Positions 37,101 through 46,132 of a DNA stretch of 56,349 nucleotides are shown here, piece after piece (the stretch's first letter is position 1; the number at the start of each line of letters is the position of its first letter). The stretch is taken from NCBI GenBank assembly GCA_020883125.1, contig JAHREW010000043.1:1-56349 (forward strand). Direction: 5' to 3'. The notes under the pieces are model-generated. The model was not told the DNA's origin, did not search any database, and saw only the letters and a program-made list of their open reading frames with translations. The translations under genes were made by a program, and so were the position numbers. The DNA is from Microcoleus sp. CAWBG506 (GTDB lineage: Bacteria > Cyanobacteriota > Cyanobacteriia > Cyanobacteriales > Microcoleaceae).

Positions 37101-40100
37101 AAGTCTGCCTTCAGGGTTTCTTGACCGGGCTCTCCATGAAGTTTAACGTAGCTGAAAACCTCGCGGGTAGGATGCTGCCAAAATGTAAAATGCGGATAGG
37201 CAACAGGTAAATAAGTTTCTGCAAAGTCAGTAGGCAGAGCTGCTAAAAGGATTTGGAAACATCCATCTAACAGAGCCGGATGCCAATGATAGGGATGGTT
37301 GAGAATATTTTTGGGCAGTTGAATTTGTCCGAGGGCTTCTCCTTCAGAACGCCACAAGCGACGCACAGTTTGGAAGCTTCCCTCATAGACCATCCCTCGG
37401 GTGGCGACTTGCTCATAGAAAGCTTTTATGTCCTTGTGTTCTTGGAGGTCAGCTTGTAAAGCAGTTAAATTTGCTTTATTGTCTGGAGTTGGGATCTCTT
37501 TCCCTACGCTAATCTTTCCTGCTGCGTAGCGCGTCCAAGTTGTTTCTTCGTTAATGAAGACCAAACTAAAAATTTGCCATGAATAGCCTTCGGGATCGGG
37601 GGTCAAGACCAGTTGCAATGTTTGAGGTTCTTCTAGCTTGAGAGCTTTTTCAATTGCTACGTCTTCAAAGGCGATCGCGCGGTCTCCAAAAAGTTGATTT
37701 CCCGCTGCCAAAACCATCTCAAAGTAGGCGGAAGCCGGCATAATTGCTTGACCGAAAGCACGATGTTCTGCTAAGTAGGGCAGATCGTCGGTAGAAAGGT
37801 AAGCCTCAAACTGAACTTCTCCTTGTTTGAGTACGGATGAATAAATCCTCTCTTGTAGTAAGGGATGTGCACAGATTTCACTGCTCTTTCTGGCAATACG
37901 CTCTTGTCTGACATCAATCCAACAGCGCTCTTTTTGAAAGGGATAAGTTGGTAATACCACTTTGCTACGGTGTTGGGCTTGGAAAAACTCTTTCCAATTG
38001 ATATTGACACCGCGAACATACAATTGAGCTAAACTTTCCACTACAGTGGATGATTCTGTATCAGGACGGATACTAGGTAGCCATAGAAGGCGTTTTTCCT
38101 CATCAACCAGGCAACTAGCTCCCATACCTAAGAGAATTGGTTTAGGCCCGATTTCTACAAAGCATTCTATCCCCATCTTTTGTAGGGTATTCATGCCATC
38201 GGCAAATCTCACGGCCTGACTAATATGGCGAGTCCAATAATCAGAGGTTGCTACATCGTCCGTTACTCGATCGCCTGTGAGGTTAGATATCAGGGGTATT
38301 GTGGGTACAGAGTATGTCACCTGTGCAGCGACTTCAGCAAAGGGCTTTAATACTGGCTCCATTAGCGGTGAATGGAACGCATGAGAAACTGTTAGCTCAT
38401 GGGTTTTGATCTGCTTGGTTTTCAGCTCGGCTACGATCGCATCTATGGCCTTACTATGACCGGAGATGACTATGCTCTGCGGGCCATTGACTGCGGCTAC
38501 AGACACCTGTGTACCGTATGGCGCGATCGCTAGATTTATGAGGTCTTCGCTTGCCATAACGCTGACCATTTTGCCATGCACTTCGTGGGGCAATTGCTGT
38601 ATTAGTTGTCCGCGAGTTGCAATCAGCTTTAAGCCATCTTCTAAGCTAAACACCCCTGCCACGCAAGCCGCGACATACTCGCCTACACTATGTCCGATCA
38701 CAACATCAGGTACGATGCCCCAGGATTTCCACAACTGGAAGAGAGCGTATTCAAAGGCAAAAATCGCAGGTTGCGTATAGACAGTGAGATCGATGATGTT
38801 TTCTGGTCGATCGGGATAAAGTATTGACGCAATGGGTCGGTCTAAATAAGAACGCAGAATTTCATCGCATTGCTGCAACGCTTGGCGAAAAGTAGGTTGC
38901 GTTTCATAAAGTTCGCGTCCCATGTCAACGTATTGGGAACCTTGTCCAGTAAACAAGAAAGCGATTTTAGGCGTTCCTTGGTAAGTATCACCTTGGATCG
39001 TGCCTGTAATTTGTTTACCCTTGATAAAAGCATCAAGCTGTTGGGATATATTTGCTTTCGAGTTAGCCACAATAGCTAACCGATTGGCAAAATGGGTGCG
39101 TCCAGCGGCGGCTGTATAGCAAATATTTGCTATAGAATCCTCTGTCTTGTCCAAGAAAGTTAAATAACGATGGACGAGATCGGTGAGAGCTTTTTCGCTC
39201 TTACCAGATAAAGTAAGTAGATGGTATAAAGGTTCAATTCCCTCGCCAGAAGACTCAACTTGCGGTAGCTGTGGGGCTGCTTCAACAATTACATGGGCAT
39301 TGGTTCCACTCATACCAAATGCACTTAGGCCTGCCAGTTTTGGTTCATGTTCTGGCCAAGGCATCAGTTCATTTGCTACAGTAACTGGCAATTTCTGCCA
39401 AGGAATACGCGGATTAGGTCTATCAAAATGTAAGTTGGGGGGAATCTGGTCATGCTGAAGTGAAAGTACAACTTTCATTAAACTAGCTACACCTGCGGCT
39501 GCCCCTAAATGCCCCATATTGGTCTTCATCGATCCAATTACTAATGGATCTTGACGATCTTTACCTAATACTTTTGCTAAGGCTATAACTTCAATTGGGT
39601 CGCCTAAAGGCGTTCCGGTTCCGTGTGTCTCCACAAATTGCACCTGATGCGGCTCAATGTGCGCGTTTTCTACGGCTTGGCGCAGCATTGCTTCCTGTGC
39701 GGCACTAGCAGGTGTTGTCAGGGTTAAACTGTAACCATCGTGATTGATTGCTGTACTTCTGATCGTGGCCAAGATCGGATCGCGATCGCGAATAGCATCG
39801 GAGAGACGTTTGAGAATAACAACACCACAGCCCTCTCCTTGTACGAATCCATCTACTGAATCCGAGAATGTTTTGCAGCGACCATCTTTGGCTAAAACCT
39901 TCATTTGGCAGAAGCCAACTGTTAGTTTCGGAGAGAGTAGCAGACTGACACCACCAGCTATAGCCAGATTGCACTCGCGATCGTGCAGGGATTGACAGGC
40001 CAAATGGACGGAAACTAATGCTGAGGAACAAGCTGTATCAATTTGCATTGTTGGCCCATGCAAGTCCAATACATAGGCAATTCGCCCTGCTGATAAACTT

Positions 40101-40606
40101 CGTAAATTGCTCAATGTAGGGTAAGCATTGATTTCACTAGGATTCACCATATAAAAGCGTTCTGCCGAGTAATCATCCCAGTGAATACCGACAAATACAC
40201 CTGTCTGGCTACCCGCCAAAGATGTAGGTGCAATTCCCGCGTTTTCGAGAGCTTCCCAACTTACTTCTAGAAGCAAGCGTTGTTGTGGATCTAAGTTCGC
40301 CGCTTCTCGCGATGCCATCCGAAAAAATTCGGCATCAAACTGTTCTATCTCATTTGTATCTAAGAAAGCCGCAGAACGCACATAAAACTTGCCCGGTGCA
40401 GGAGTAGGGTCATAGTATCTCTCTAGATCCCAGCGAGAAGAGGGAATATCTGTTACAGCATTTACGCCATTACGCAACAGTTCCCAGAATGCTTCTGGGG
40501 TGTCGGCATTTCCTGGGAAACGGCATCCCATCCCAACGATCGCGATTGGTTCCTTCTGAGGATTTTCGAGAGCAGAATCATGGTTAGGATGAGTGATTTT
40601 GTTCAT
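34163..40606 (-). CDS. anaE: AnaE, type I PKS module KS-AT-DH-ER-KR-ACP
   Basis: A 2147-residue, fully reducing polyketide synthase module. Domains: KS (about 18-445, Cys193 in DTACSSA), malonyl-type AT (about 545-880, GHSVG, HAFHS), DH (about 915-1200, His948 in HRAFGQAIMP, then DGCFQ), ER (about 1470-1750, NAAGGVGQ near 1573), KR (about 1755-1950, GGLGALG, Tyr1903 in SNYAAAN), ACP (about 2030-2110, Ser2060 in LGLDSL) and a C-terminal docking helix. In the established scheme it takes the pyrroline-carboxyl starter from AnaD and adds the first extender unit. The N-terminus lacks the long coiled coil of AnaF and AnaG, fitting acceptance from a free carrier protein. A 152-base gap separates it from anaD. 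Confidence 0.96.
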   Translation of the reverse strand: MNKITHPNHDSALENPQKEPIAIVGMGCRFPGNADTPEAFWELLRNGVNAVTDIPSSRWDLERYYDPTPAPGKFYVRSAAFLDTNEIEQFDAEFFRMASREAANLDPQQRLLLEVSWEALENAGIAPTSLAGSQTGVFVGIHWDDYSAERFYMVNPSEINAYPTLSNLRSLSAGRIAYVLDLHGPTMQIDTACSSALVSVHLACQSLHDRECNLAIAGGVSLLLSPKLTVGFCQMKVLAKDGRCKTFSDSVDGFVQGEGCGVVILKRLSDAIRDRDPILATIRSTAINHDGYSLTLTTPASAAQEAMLRQAVENAHIEPHQVQFVETHGTGTPLGDPIEVIALAKVLGKDRQDPLVIGSMKTNMGHLGAAAGVASLMKVVLSLQHDQIPPNLHFDRPNPRIPWQKLPVTVANELMPWPEHEPKLAGLSAFGMSGTNAHVIVEAAPQLPQVESSGEGIEPLYHLLTLSGKSEKALTDLVHRYLTFLDKTEDSIANICYTAAAGRTHFANRLAIVANSKANISQQLDAFIKGKQITGTIQGDTYQGTPKIAFLFTGQGSQYVDMGRELYETQPTFRQALQQCDEILRSYLDRPIASILYPDRPENIIDLTVYTQPAIFAFEYALFQLWKSWGIVPDVVIGHSVGEYVAACVAGVFSLEDGLKLIATRGQLIQQLPHEVHGKMVSVMASEDLINLAIAPYGTQVSVAAVNGPQSIVISGHSKAIDAIVAELKTKQIKTHELTVSHAFHSPLMEPVLKPFAEVAAQVTYSVPTIPLISNLTGDRVTDDVATSDYWTRHISQAVRFADGMNTLQKMGIECFVEIGPKPILLGMGASCLVDEEKRLLWLPSIRPDTESSTVVESLAQLYVRGVNINWKEFFQAQHRSKVVLPTYPFQKERCWIDVRQERIARKSSEICAHPLLQERIYSSVLKQGEVQFEAYLSTDDLPYLAEHRAFGQAIMPASAYFEMVLAAGNQLFGDRAIAFEDVAIEKALKLEEPQTLQLVLTPDPEGYSWQIFSLVFINEETTWTRYAAGKISVGKEIPTPDNKANLTALQADLQEHKDIKAFYEQVATRGMVYEGSFQTVRRLWRSEGEALGQIQLPKNILNHPYHWHPALLDGCFQILLAALPTDFAETYLPVAYPHFTFWQHPTREVFSYVKLHGEPGQETLKADLQLIGKDGQVYVEAIGLQLKKARLQALQQKQPWKDWLVQVAWKEVQKTAGTASTTNKGDWLILADRTGVAETLADLLKGSGQRSHLVYAKTTDGNSKPEQYAINWTDPTDWQQLLASKSYQGVVYLWSLDENDSCDSSCEQVLHLVQSLTSAKTSPRLWLVTQGAQSALKDDTVAFWQTPIWGLGKTLSLEHPEFSTTCLDLPSDRHSDETVETVKSLLQELLAPDLEDQIAYRNGTRYVARLESFHPTQAPSIAPVALKLTSYGTLDNLTLVPASAPTLAPDEVEIKVRASGLNFRDVLRALGMMREVEESLGIAATASDILFGFECAGTIERVGKQSSDFKVGDAVIAYTSGSLATTVKAKAKLVVPKPSELSFEEAATIPVTFLTAYYGLVKCAQIGPNDRVLIHNAAGGVGQAAVQLAKLKGAEIFATASPPKWDFLKSLGVKHIYSSRNLDFAEQIMTDTNGKGVNVILNSLTGKFIDRSFDVLTQGGRFVEIGKLGIWDEEKLQSQRPDATYFPFDLGEMDGAQISSMFLELMTIFKEGKLKPLPAKVFPITEFVNAFRYMQQAKHIGKVVLSFQTPENVRVRPDSSYLIAGGLGALGLKVAEWLVEQGAKHLVLTGRSSVKQAANEAIRKLEQAGAKVSVINADISNQEDVQKILSECPNLRGIVHTAGVLDDGLLKEQTPTRFKKVMASKVQGAWNLHTLTQDLFLDFFVCFSSAASLLGNAGQSNYAAANAFLDGLAHYRRSQGLPSLSINWGPWGEVGMAATLSSRLKAQGWGIIPTEQGLQALNYLVKDEDCDRVGVLPMNWSKFLERLPKITPFYENFQTTVTPSEERPALVSQLKATLANERRTILMDHVRSTIRNVIGLNASTRIEPRQSLFDLGLDSLMAVELRNYLEKSVEHSLRSTLLFDYPTLEALVNYLLQEVLVLEDMSVQQTEDQTTSTQVFEELPEEEADILLASKYEELNKLLGNI

Positions 40607-40758
40607 GATTGATTTTTTTGAGAAGGGTTAAGATTATTGCAAATTAGGATAGACACGAACGGTCAGAAAATTCCAATGTGGAGTTGGAGTCAATTACAAA
40701 GAAATGAACGATTAAATCCTATGTTTACTTTTGTCTCAGGGAATAATACCTTCTTCCT

Positions 40759-41022
40759 TCATACCTGTGACGCCAATTTACCCAGTATATAAGCTTTGAT
40801 ATGGTCAATCGTTTCAAAGTTTTTTAATACGAGTTCTTCAGGCTCCCAAAAAATTCCAAATTCTTCTTCGACAAAGCGAACCAACCGAAAGAGATCCATT
40901 GAGTCCACTATCCGTTGCTCTACGATCTTTAAACTATTAGTTAGAACCAAGTTAGGTTGGTCGTATGCCAACTCTTGAGTGATATACTCTTTGAGCATTT
41001 GTTCGATCTTTTCTTCTGTCAT
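40759..41022 (-). CDS. anaD: AnaD, acyl (prolyl) carrier protein
   Basis: An 87-residue stand-alone carrier protein with Ser41 in the 4'-phosphopantetheine motif VDSMDLFRL. In the pathway it carries proline loaded by AnaC, then the pyrroline-5-carboxyl group after oxidation by AnaB, and hands it to the AnaE ketosynthase. It starts 14 bases after anaC ends, as part of the anaBCD starter-unit cassette. A phosphopantetheinyl transferase must come from elsewhere. Confidence 0.93.
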   Translation of the reverse strand: MTEEKIEQMLKEYITQELAYDQPNLVLTNSLKIVEQRIVDSMDLFRLVRFVEEEFGIFWEPEELVLKNFETIDHIKAYILGKLASQV

Positions 41023-41036
41023 TGTATTGTTTCCTG

Positions 41037-42656
41037 TTATTGCTGTGTTTCTTGAGATAACTGAACTTTGTCTATTTTACCAGTTGAAGTGTGGGGCAAG
41101 GAACTACGGAACTCAAACAAATCGGGAACCATATATTTGGGAAGCCGATCTGCACAAAACAATTTTAAAGCCTGTATTGAGACATCAGGAACTTCCGAAG
41201 CCATCCCTTCTGTGAGATTGTTACTACTACGTGGCACCACAACAGCTTTGATCCGATTACTGATTTCACGATCGGGAATGGGAATTACTGCGGCTTCTTC
41301 CACTTGAGGATGGCTGTACAAAATGCTCTCTATCTCACCCAATTCAATGCGATAGCCCCGACTCTTAATCATATGATCGCGACGACCTAAAAAGATATAA
41401 TTGCCATCCGGGGCTTCTTTGACAAGATCCCCCGTGTGGTAAATCATCTCAGATCCCAAGCTACGATGCAAAGTAAAGGGAACTCGGACTTGAGCACTCT
41501 TTTCAGGCAAATCCCAATAACCTGTCATCAACCCAGGGCCACGCACGCAAAGCTCACCCACCTCACCTTTAGCTACCAATTCATTACTTGTACTCAAGAC
41601 AAAAACTTCAGTATTAGCGCAGGCTTTGCCAAGTGGAAGTGATTCGGTTAGTTCAATATCAAGTGGTGAAACTTGGTAATAGGTGCAGACATTCGTTTCA
41701 GTGGGGCCATAGAGGTTGTAATAGGAGGCCTGGGGAATATGCACCATCAACTGACGCAAATATTTGATGGGGAAAACTTCACCCGCAAACAAAATGGTTC
41801 TTAAAGCGGGGAAGGTATGTTGCTCTAATCGACCATATAAGACCAAACTTGTGAGAATAGAGGGGACTGAATACCAGATCGAAATTCTTTCTTGGGCTAT
41901 GAATTTAGCCAGATTAATTGGAAAGACCGATAAAGAGGCTGAGAGTAAAATTGTCGTGCCCCCAGCTTTGATAGTTGTAAAGATATCAAAGATGGAAAGA
42001 TCGAAATGAAACGGCGCATGATTGGAAACACGGTCTTCTGCTGTTACCTGAAATGTGTCATAGGCCCAATTCACAAAGGTAAGAGACGCTCGGTGGCTAA
42101 TCATCACCCCTTTCGGAGTTCCTGTCGAGCCAGATGTATAAAGGATATAAGCCAAATCGTTTTCAGTCAGATTTGGTTCTGGGGGTGGACTGTAAGAAGC
42201 TTGTAAAACCTCTGACCATCTGACAATTTTTCCCAACCACTGCGTTGCTCGATCGTCTTCATCTGTCAGAATCACACTGTTGAGACTCTGCAACTCTTCT
42301 AGGGAGTTGGTTCCTAAAGCATCTATTCTTTGCTGTGTCGAAATCAGGAACTTGATCTGACAGTTGTTAATGATAAAGGCAATCCGCTTTATTGGAGCGT
42401 AAGGGTCTAGAGGTACATAGGTGGCACCGGCTTTTAATATGCCAAAGATAGCAATAACAGCTTCAATTGACTTATCGAGGTAAATGCCAACTCGGTCTCT
42501 CCGTTCTATACCTGCATCTATCAAGGTATGTGCCAGTTGGTTACTTTTCTCGTCCAACTGACGATACGCGATCGTGTGTTCTTGCTGCTGTACAGCAACG
42601 CGATCGCTATGGGTTCGAGCGCTACTTGTTAACAGATGTTGCAGTAGATATGGCAT
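41037..42656 (-). CDS. anaC: AnaC, proline adenylation protein
   Basis: A 539-residue stand-alone NRPS-type adenylation domain. The core motifs are all visible: LAYILYTSGSTGTPKG (A3), FHFDLSIFDIF (A4), NLYGPTETN (A5), YHTGDLV (A7), RDHMIKSRGYRIELGEIES (A8) and STGKID with Lys527 (A10). In anatoxin clusters AnaC activates L-proline with ATP and loads it on AnaD. It lacks a carrier domain, which AnaD supplies. It starts 12 bases after anaB stops. Proline specificity is inferred from the gene set, not from a worked-out binding code. Confidence 0.94.
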   Translation of the reverse strand: MPYLLQHLLTSSARTHSDRVAVQQQEHTIAYRQLDEKSNQLAHTLIDAGIERRDRVGIYLDKSIEAVIAIFGILKAGATYVPLDPYAPIKRIAFIINNCQIKFLISTQQRIDALGTNSLEELQSLNSVILTDEDDRATQWLGKIVRWSEVLQASYSPPPEPNLTENDLAYILYTSGSTGTPKGVMISHRASLTFVNWAYDTFQVTAEDRVSNHAPFHFDLSIFDIFTTIKAGGTTILLSASLSVFPINLAKFIAQERISIWYSVPSILTSLVLYGRLEQHTFPALRTILFAGEVFPIKYLRQLMVHIPQASYYNLYGPTETNVCTYYQVSPLDIELTESLPLGKACANTEVFVLSTSNELVAKGEVGELCVRGPGLMTGYWDLPEKSAQVRVPFTLHRSLGSEMIYHTGDLVKEAPDGNYIFLGRRDHMIKSRGYRIELGEIESILYSHPQVEEAAVIPIPDREISNRIKAVVVPRSSNNLTEGMASEVPDVSIQALKLFCADRLPKYMVPDLFEFRSSLPHTSTGKIDKVQLSQETQQ

Positions 42657-42668
42657 GATGACCTTGCT

Positions 42669-43814
42669 TTACAATCCCAAGAATTTAGCAATGACGACTC
42701 GTTGAATTTCAGAGGTACCAGAGTAAAATTTACTGCCAATAGCATCTCGCAGCTCTCGCTCTAACTCTGTATTTGTTAAATAACCATAGCCACCGTGAAC
42801 CTCGATTGCTTCCATACAACACTGAACCCAAGCTTCGCTAATGTACAAGTTAGCCATGGAGGCTTCCATCAGAGCCATTTGCTTATTTTGTTTCATCCAA
42901 GCAACTTTATATAAGTATGACTTGGCATTCTCCAACCGCAGTTTCATCTCCACTAACTTGTTGGCAACTAATTGAAATTTTCCAATCGCTTGACCAAATT
43001 GCTTGTGGCTTCTAGCGTAACGAATAGACTGCTCCAACAATCGTTCTATTGTTCCCACAGCAGAGGCTAGAATAAATCCCCGCTCCCACTCCATGCTATG
43101 ATTGAATATGGCTAGCCCTGTCCCTTCTTCACCTAAGCGATTAGCGGCAGGTACCTCACAATTTTCTAACCTGAGTTCTGGTACTTCTGCTGTACGCATT
43201 CCCATTTTAGATATAGGCTCTGAAAGGATGAGACCAGGTGTATCTTTTTCGATAATAAAAGTCGTCAAACCCTCTTTCCCAAGAGCTGGGTCTACAGTAG
43301 CAAAAATGATGAAAAGGTCTGCAATGGTTCCATTGGTTACATAGTGTTTGTATCCGTTGAGAATGTATTTATCTCCATCTTTTTGAGCCGTTGTCTTGAG
43401 ACTATAGATATCAGACCCCGCTTGTGGTTCGGTAGCTGCGTGGGACGCAATCCACCCTTCCCGACAAAGCAAGGGCAAATATTTTTCCTTTTGTTCTTCC
43501 GTCCCGAAGGTCAGCAGGGGCATTTCGCAAGCCCAGATATGGGCACTCATAGCAAATATCAGTCCGTTATCCTTGCAACCGTATCCTAATCCTTGCAAAG
43601 CATAGGCGGTAGTGAGAATATCCAGTTCCTGTCCGCCATAACGTGCAGGGATAGGCCATCCATGAACACCAAACTCACAGCACTTTTTCCACGCATCGTG
43701 ATTAAAGATTTCCTCTTTGTCCTGTTTAATCAGGTCGGAGATCAATGACTGTTGGGCAAATTGAATCACCTTTTTTTTAAATTCAATTTGTTGACTGTTC
43801 CAAGCAAAATCCAT
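42669..43814 (-). CDS. anaB: AnaB, prolyl-ACP oxidase (acyl-CoA dehydrogenase family)
   Basis: A 381-residue flavoprotein of acyl-CoA dehydrogenase type and length, with WIASHAATEPQAGSDIYSLK (FAD-binding middle domain) and GSKFYSGTSEIQRVVIAKFLGL at the C-terminus. AnaB oxidises prolyl-AnaD to a pyrroline thioester, the characterised first committed step toward anatoxin-a. It is the first gene of the operon; GAGG lies about six bases before its ATG. The close pairing with a proline adenylation protein and a free carrier protein also occurs in other pyrrole and pyrroline pathways, but the PKS set downstream settles the assignment. Confidence 0.95.
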   Translation of the reverse strand: MDFAWNSQQIEFKKKVIQFAQQSLISDLIKQDKEEIFNHDAWKKCCEFGVHGWPIPARYGGQELDILTTAYALQGLGYGCKDNGLIFAMSAHIWACEMPLLTFGTEEQKEKYLPLLCREGWIASHAATEPQAGSDIYSLKTTAQKDGDKYILNGYKHYVTNGTIADLFIIFATVDPALGKEGLTTFIIEKDTPGLILSEPISKMGMRTAEVPELRLENCEVPAANRLGEEGTGLAIFNHSMEWERGFILASAVGTIERLLEQSIRYARSHKQFGQAIGKFQLVANKLVEMKLRLENAKSYLYKVAWMKQNKQMALMEASMANLYISEAWVQCCMEAIEVHGGYGYLTNTELERELRDAIGSKFYSGTSEIQRVVIAKFLGL

Positions 43815-43939
43815 TACACCCTCTGCAATTTCAACTGATTTACCGGTTGTGTGCGCATATTAATGCGATTTTTCGCTTAATACTACCTTTTTAGATAGCC
43901 CTACTCTGCTACTAGAGTATTCCTTTAGATACATGTTTG

Positions 43940-43968
43940 TCTATATCTAATTCTTAAAACATTGTAAA
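43940..43968 (-). promoter_or_regulatory. Likely sigma70-type promoter of the anaB operon
   Basis: On the minus strand TTTACA (43968-43963) and TATAGA (43945-43940) are separated by exactly 17 bases, giving a leader of about 120 bases before anaB. The left end of the defective IS lies only 28 bases upstream of the -35 box, so any activator site farther up may have been replaced by the IS. Confidence 0.6.
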
Positions 43969-43996
43969 GATAAATTTGACCTAGCTAATCTTCTAG

Positions 43997-45560
43997 CCCA
44001 CATTCCGCACCCCCAACTGGCACATACACGGAGTGAGGGGGCAAAAGTGAATCATCCGAGACAAAGCGTGAGTAAAAATACTCAATAATTTCGGTCGCGC
44101 TCCCATCACGAGTGTTAAAAATTCCTGACAAGAGACGTGAGGGTATGAGTTAAATCTGATACCAGTTAAAATTGCGATCCTCTGCGAGGGCTGCGCTAAC
44201 GGTAAAAAACCAAGTTTATTACGTATCCGTAACCTGATTGATGACCAAAATGCGTTAATTGCGATCGCTCTTGGGTAACCAATCATCACCAAAAATAGTG
44301 TAAACTGGCGATCGCGATTAACGCTCAAATCAGGATTCAGCAGCCCATGCAGAAAGCATCCCAGATGAAAGTAGAAAACCTAGATCATCTGGGCTTGATA
44401 GCCGGTCTAGTTGATGAAATAGGAATTGTGGAAAGAATCAATCAGTTAGTAGGCGAATACTTCGACTACGCTCAGCACAAGCAACCGGGCGAGATAGTCA
44501 GTCCCGGCCTGGTAGTTAAAGCCACGATCATCAATGGATTAGGGATGGTTTCCGCCCCACTATACTTATTTTATAAATTTTTTGAAGGGAAAGCAATAGA
44601 ACATTTACTTGGAGCAGGGATTCAAGCATCGCATTTAAATGATGACCGTTTAGGAAGAGTATTAGATAAATTATATTTGGCAGGAATTACCGAAATATTC
44701 ACAACCATTGCCCTAGAAGCAGCTCAAAAATTCGAGATAAATACCGACACATCTCACCTCGACTCAAGTTCATTTCATCTACATGGCAAATATTAGCAAG
44801 AAAAGCTAGTGGCAGATTTATCTTAGCTACTAATGTGCTGGATGCAGAGCAATTAAGTCCTGATGAAATGATTGTCAAATATAAGGAACAGCAGTCGGCA
44901 GAGAGAGGGTTTGGGTTCCTAAAATACCCGCTATTTTTTACGGATAGCGTGTTTCTAAAGTCGCCAGAAAGAATCGAGGGTTTAACTTTGGTAATGGGTT
45001 TGTGTTTGTTGGTTTATACTTTAGGTCAAAGGTTACTCCGGCAAAACTTGCAACTCACTAATAAAACCGTAAAAAATCAGTTGTGTAAAGGAACCAATCG
45101 ACCTACTTTACGCTGGATGTTCCAAAATTTTCAATCGATTCATGCGGTTTGTATTCAAGGAATTCAACAAGTTTCCAATTTGACATCCGAACGGTTGGCT
45201 ATATTAAATTTGTTTCCAATCACCTGTCGGTCTTATTATTTATTGTTGTGAAATGAAGTCGATTATTGATTGATAAAACGGATTTACATTTAAGTAATTG
45301 TAGGTGCAGCAGTGATGTATAATTGTCATAATGCGGGCGATATATGCTGGAAATTAATAGTTAGTAATGATCTGATTTTTGACGTTTTATGGGTGAAGAA
45401 GATTTAATTCATGCCCTCACGTCAATTTTGAGGAATTCCTAACGCTCGTGATGCGATAGTTGCACAGATTTTTGGGTGTTTTTACTCACGCTTGGTCTCG
45501 GATGATTCACTTTTACCCCCTCAATCCGCGTATGTGCCAGTTGGGGGTGCGGAATGTGGG
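43997..45560 (+). mobile_element. Defective IS (IS1634-like) with ~80-bp terminal inverted repeats
   Basis: The ends begin CCCACATTCCGCACCCCCAA and remain nearly identical inverted repeats for about 80 bases (43997-44077 and 45480-45560), including the shared block GTGAATCATCCGAGAC. The 1564-bp element carries two fragments of one transposase. No target duplication is seen; the right flank is a copy of a repeat also found at 48566-48585, and the left flank differs, which suggests later rearrangement. It bounds the ana island on the anaB side. Confidence 0.8.
44347..45251 (+). pseudogene. Transposase (IS1634-like, DUF4277 N-terminus), internally deleted
   Basis: The first 149 codons (44347-44796) read VENLDHLGLIAGLVDEIGIV, the N-terminal DUF4277-type domain. 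A second piece in another frame (44835-45251) reads KEQQSAERGFGFLK and ERIEGLTLVMGLCLLVYTLGQ, the C-terminal end with the final catalytic Glu region. About 200 middle residues, including the first catalytic aspartates, are missing. Known ana clusters carry a transposase called anaH, but I cannot say that this is the same gene and do not use that symbol. Confidence 0.8.
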
Positions 45561-45615
45561 ATACAACCGGAATTGATATGACTTCTTGCTTCTACTTAAT
45601 CCTGATTGACTAATA

Positions 45616-45650
45616 AAAAACCCCGGTTGCTTCAAGCAACCGGGGTTTTT
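45616..45650 (-). terminator. Strong bidirectional terminator
   Basis: A perfect palindrome with AACCCCGGTTGC and its complement, flanked by A5 on one side and T5 on the other, so it works both ways. It lies about 120 bases downstream of the small leftward gene at 45773-45922 and seals it from the IS and the ana operon. Confidence 0.85.
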
Positions 45651-45772
45651 GTCTACGGAATAACAGAGGAGTGAACTTTGATAGGTATTGATTGCAGGAA
45701 CTCTGCATTTCTCACACAATCATTTCACCTGCACAGACAAATTCTAGAAAACAAATTTTTGTGTTCGCTGAT

Positions 45773-45922
45773 TTAAAGCTGTCTCATTTCTTCTTCGAGC
45801 ACCCGAACCAAATCTTGATTGCCACTGGCTTTCGCTACTTCGATGCGGTGCATCAGTTGCTTCTGAATATTAGCTCGGTGGGCTTCAGCAATTTTTTTGA
45901 CGTTTTGGCGATTTGTGTTCAT
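45773..45922 (-). CDS. Small conserved cyanobacterial protein (49 residues)
   Basis: ATG at 45922 with AAGGA nine bases upstream encodes MNTNRQNVKKIAEAHRANIQ followed by KQLMHRIEVAKASGNQDLVRV and ends LEEEMRQL. The all-helical pattern (aligned Ala/Leu, E.AR.RGD..L...LE.E) resembles short conserved hypothetical proteins seen across cyanobacteria. No function is known to me. Ribosome site, conserved-looking sequence and a strong downstream terminator support a real gene. Confidence 0.7.
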   Translation of the reverse strand: MNTNRQNVKKIAEAHRANIQKQLMHRIEVAKASGNQDLVRVLEEEMRQL

Positions 45923-46132
45923 GGTGGACGTTCCTTATATTAAATTTGGTGTAACCAGCTACTCCTTTAATATAGCGCGAAATTGCAAAAAGTATCTAAA
46001 TTTACAAAATCTTCATAAAGATTGACCTAGGGACCACAATAGTTTACAATAGAGTGCGAAAGTCAATAGCGAAATCTTGACAATCAAAAACAAAAGGGCA
46101 TGGCGCATCGGTAGCCCACTCTCCCCTCTCCC

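Noticed and set aside
34163..40606. Numerous plus-strand frames inside the PKS genes
   Set aside because: All are shadows of long, well-supported PKS genes on the minus strand, without ribosome sites or family motifs.
44347..45251. Calling the transposase anaH
   Set aside because: anaH is known at other positions of ana clusters; identity with this defective IS1634-like gene cannot be shown from the sequence alone.
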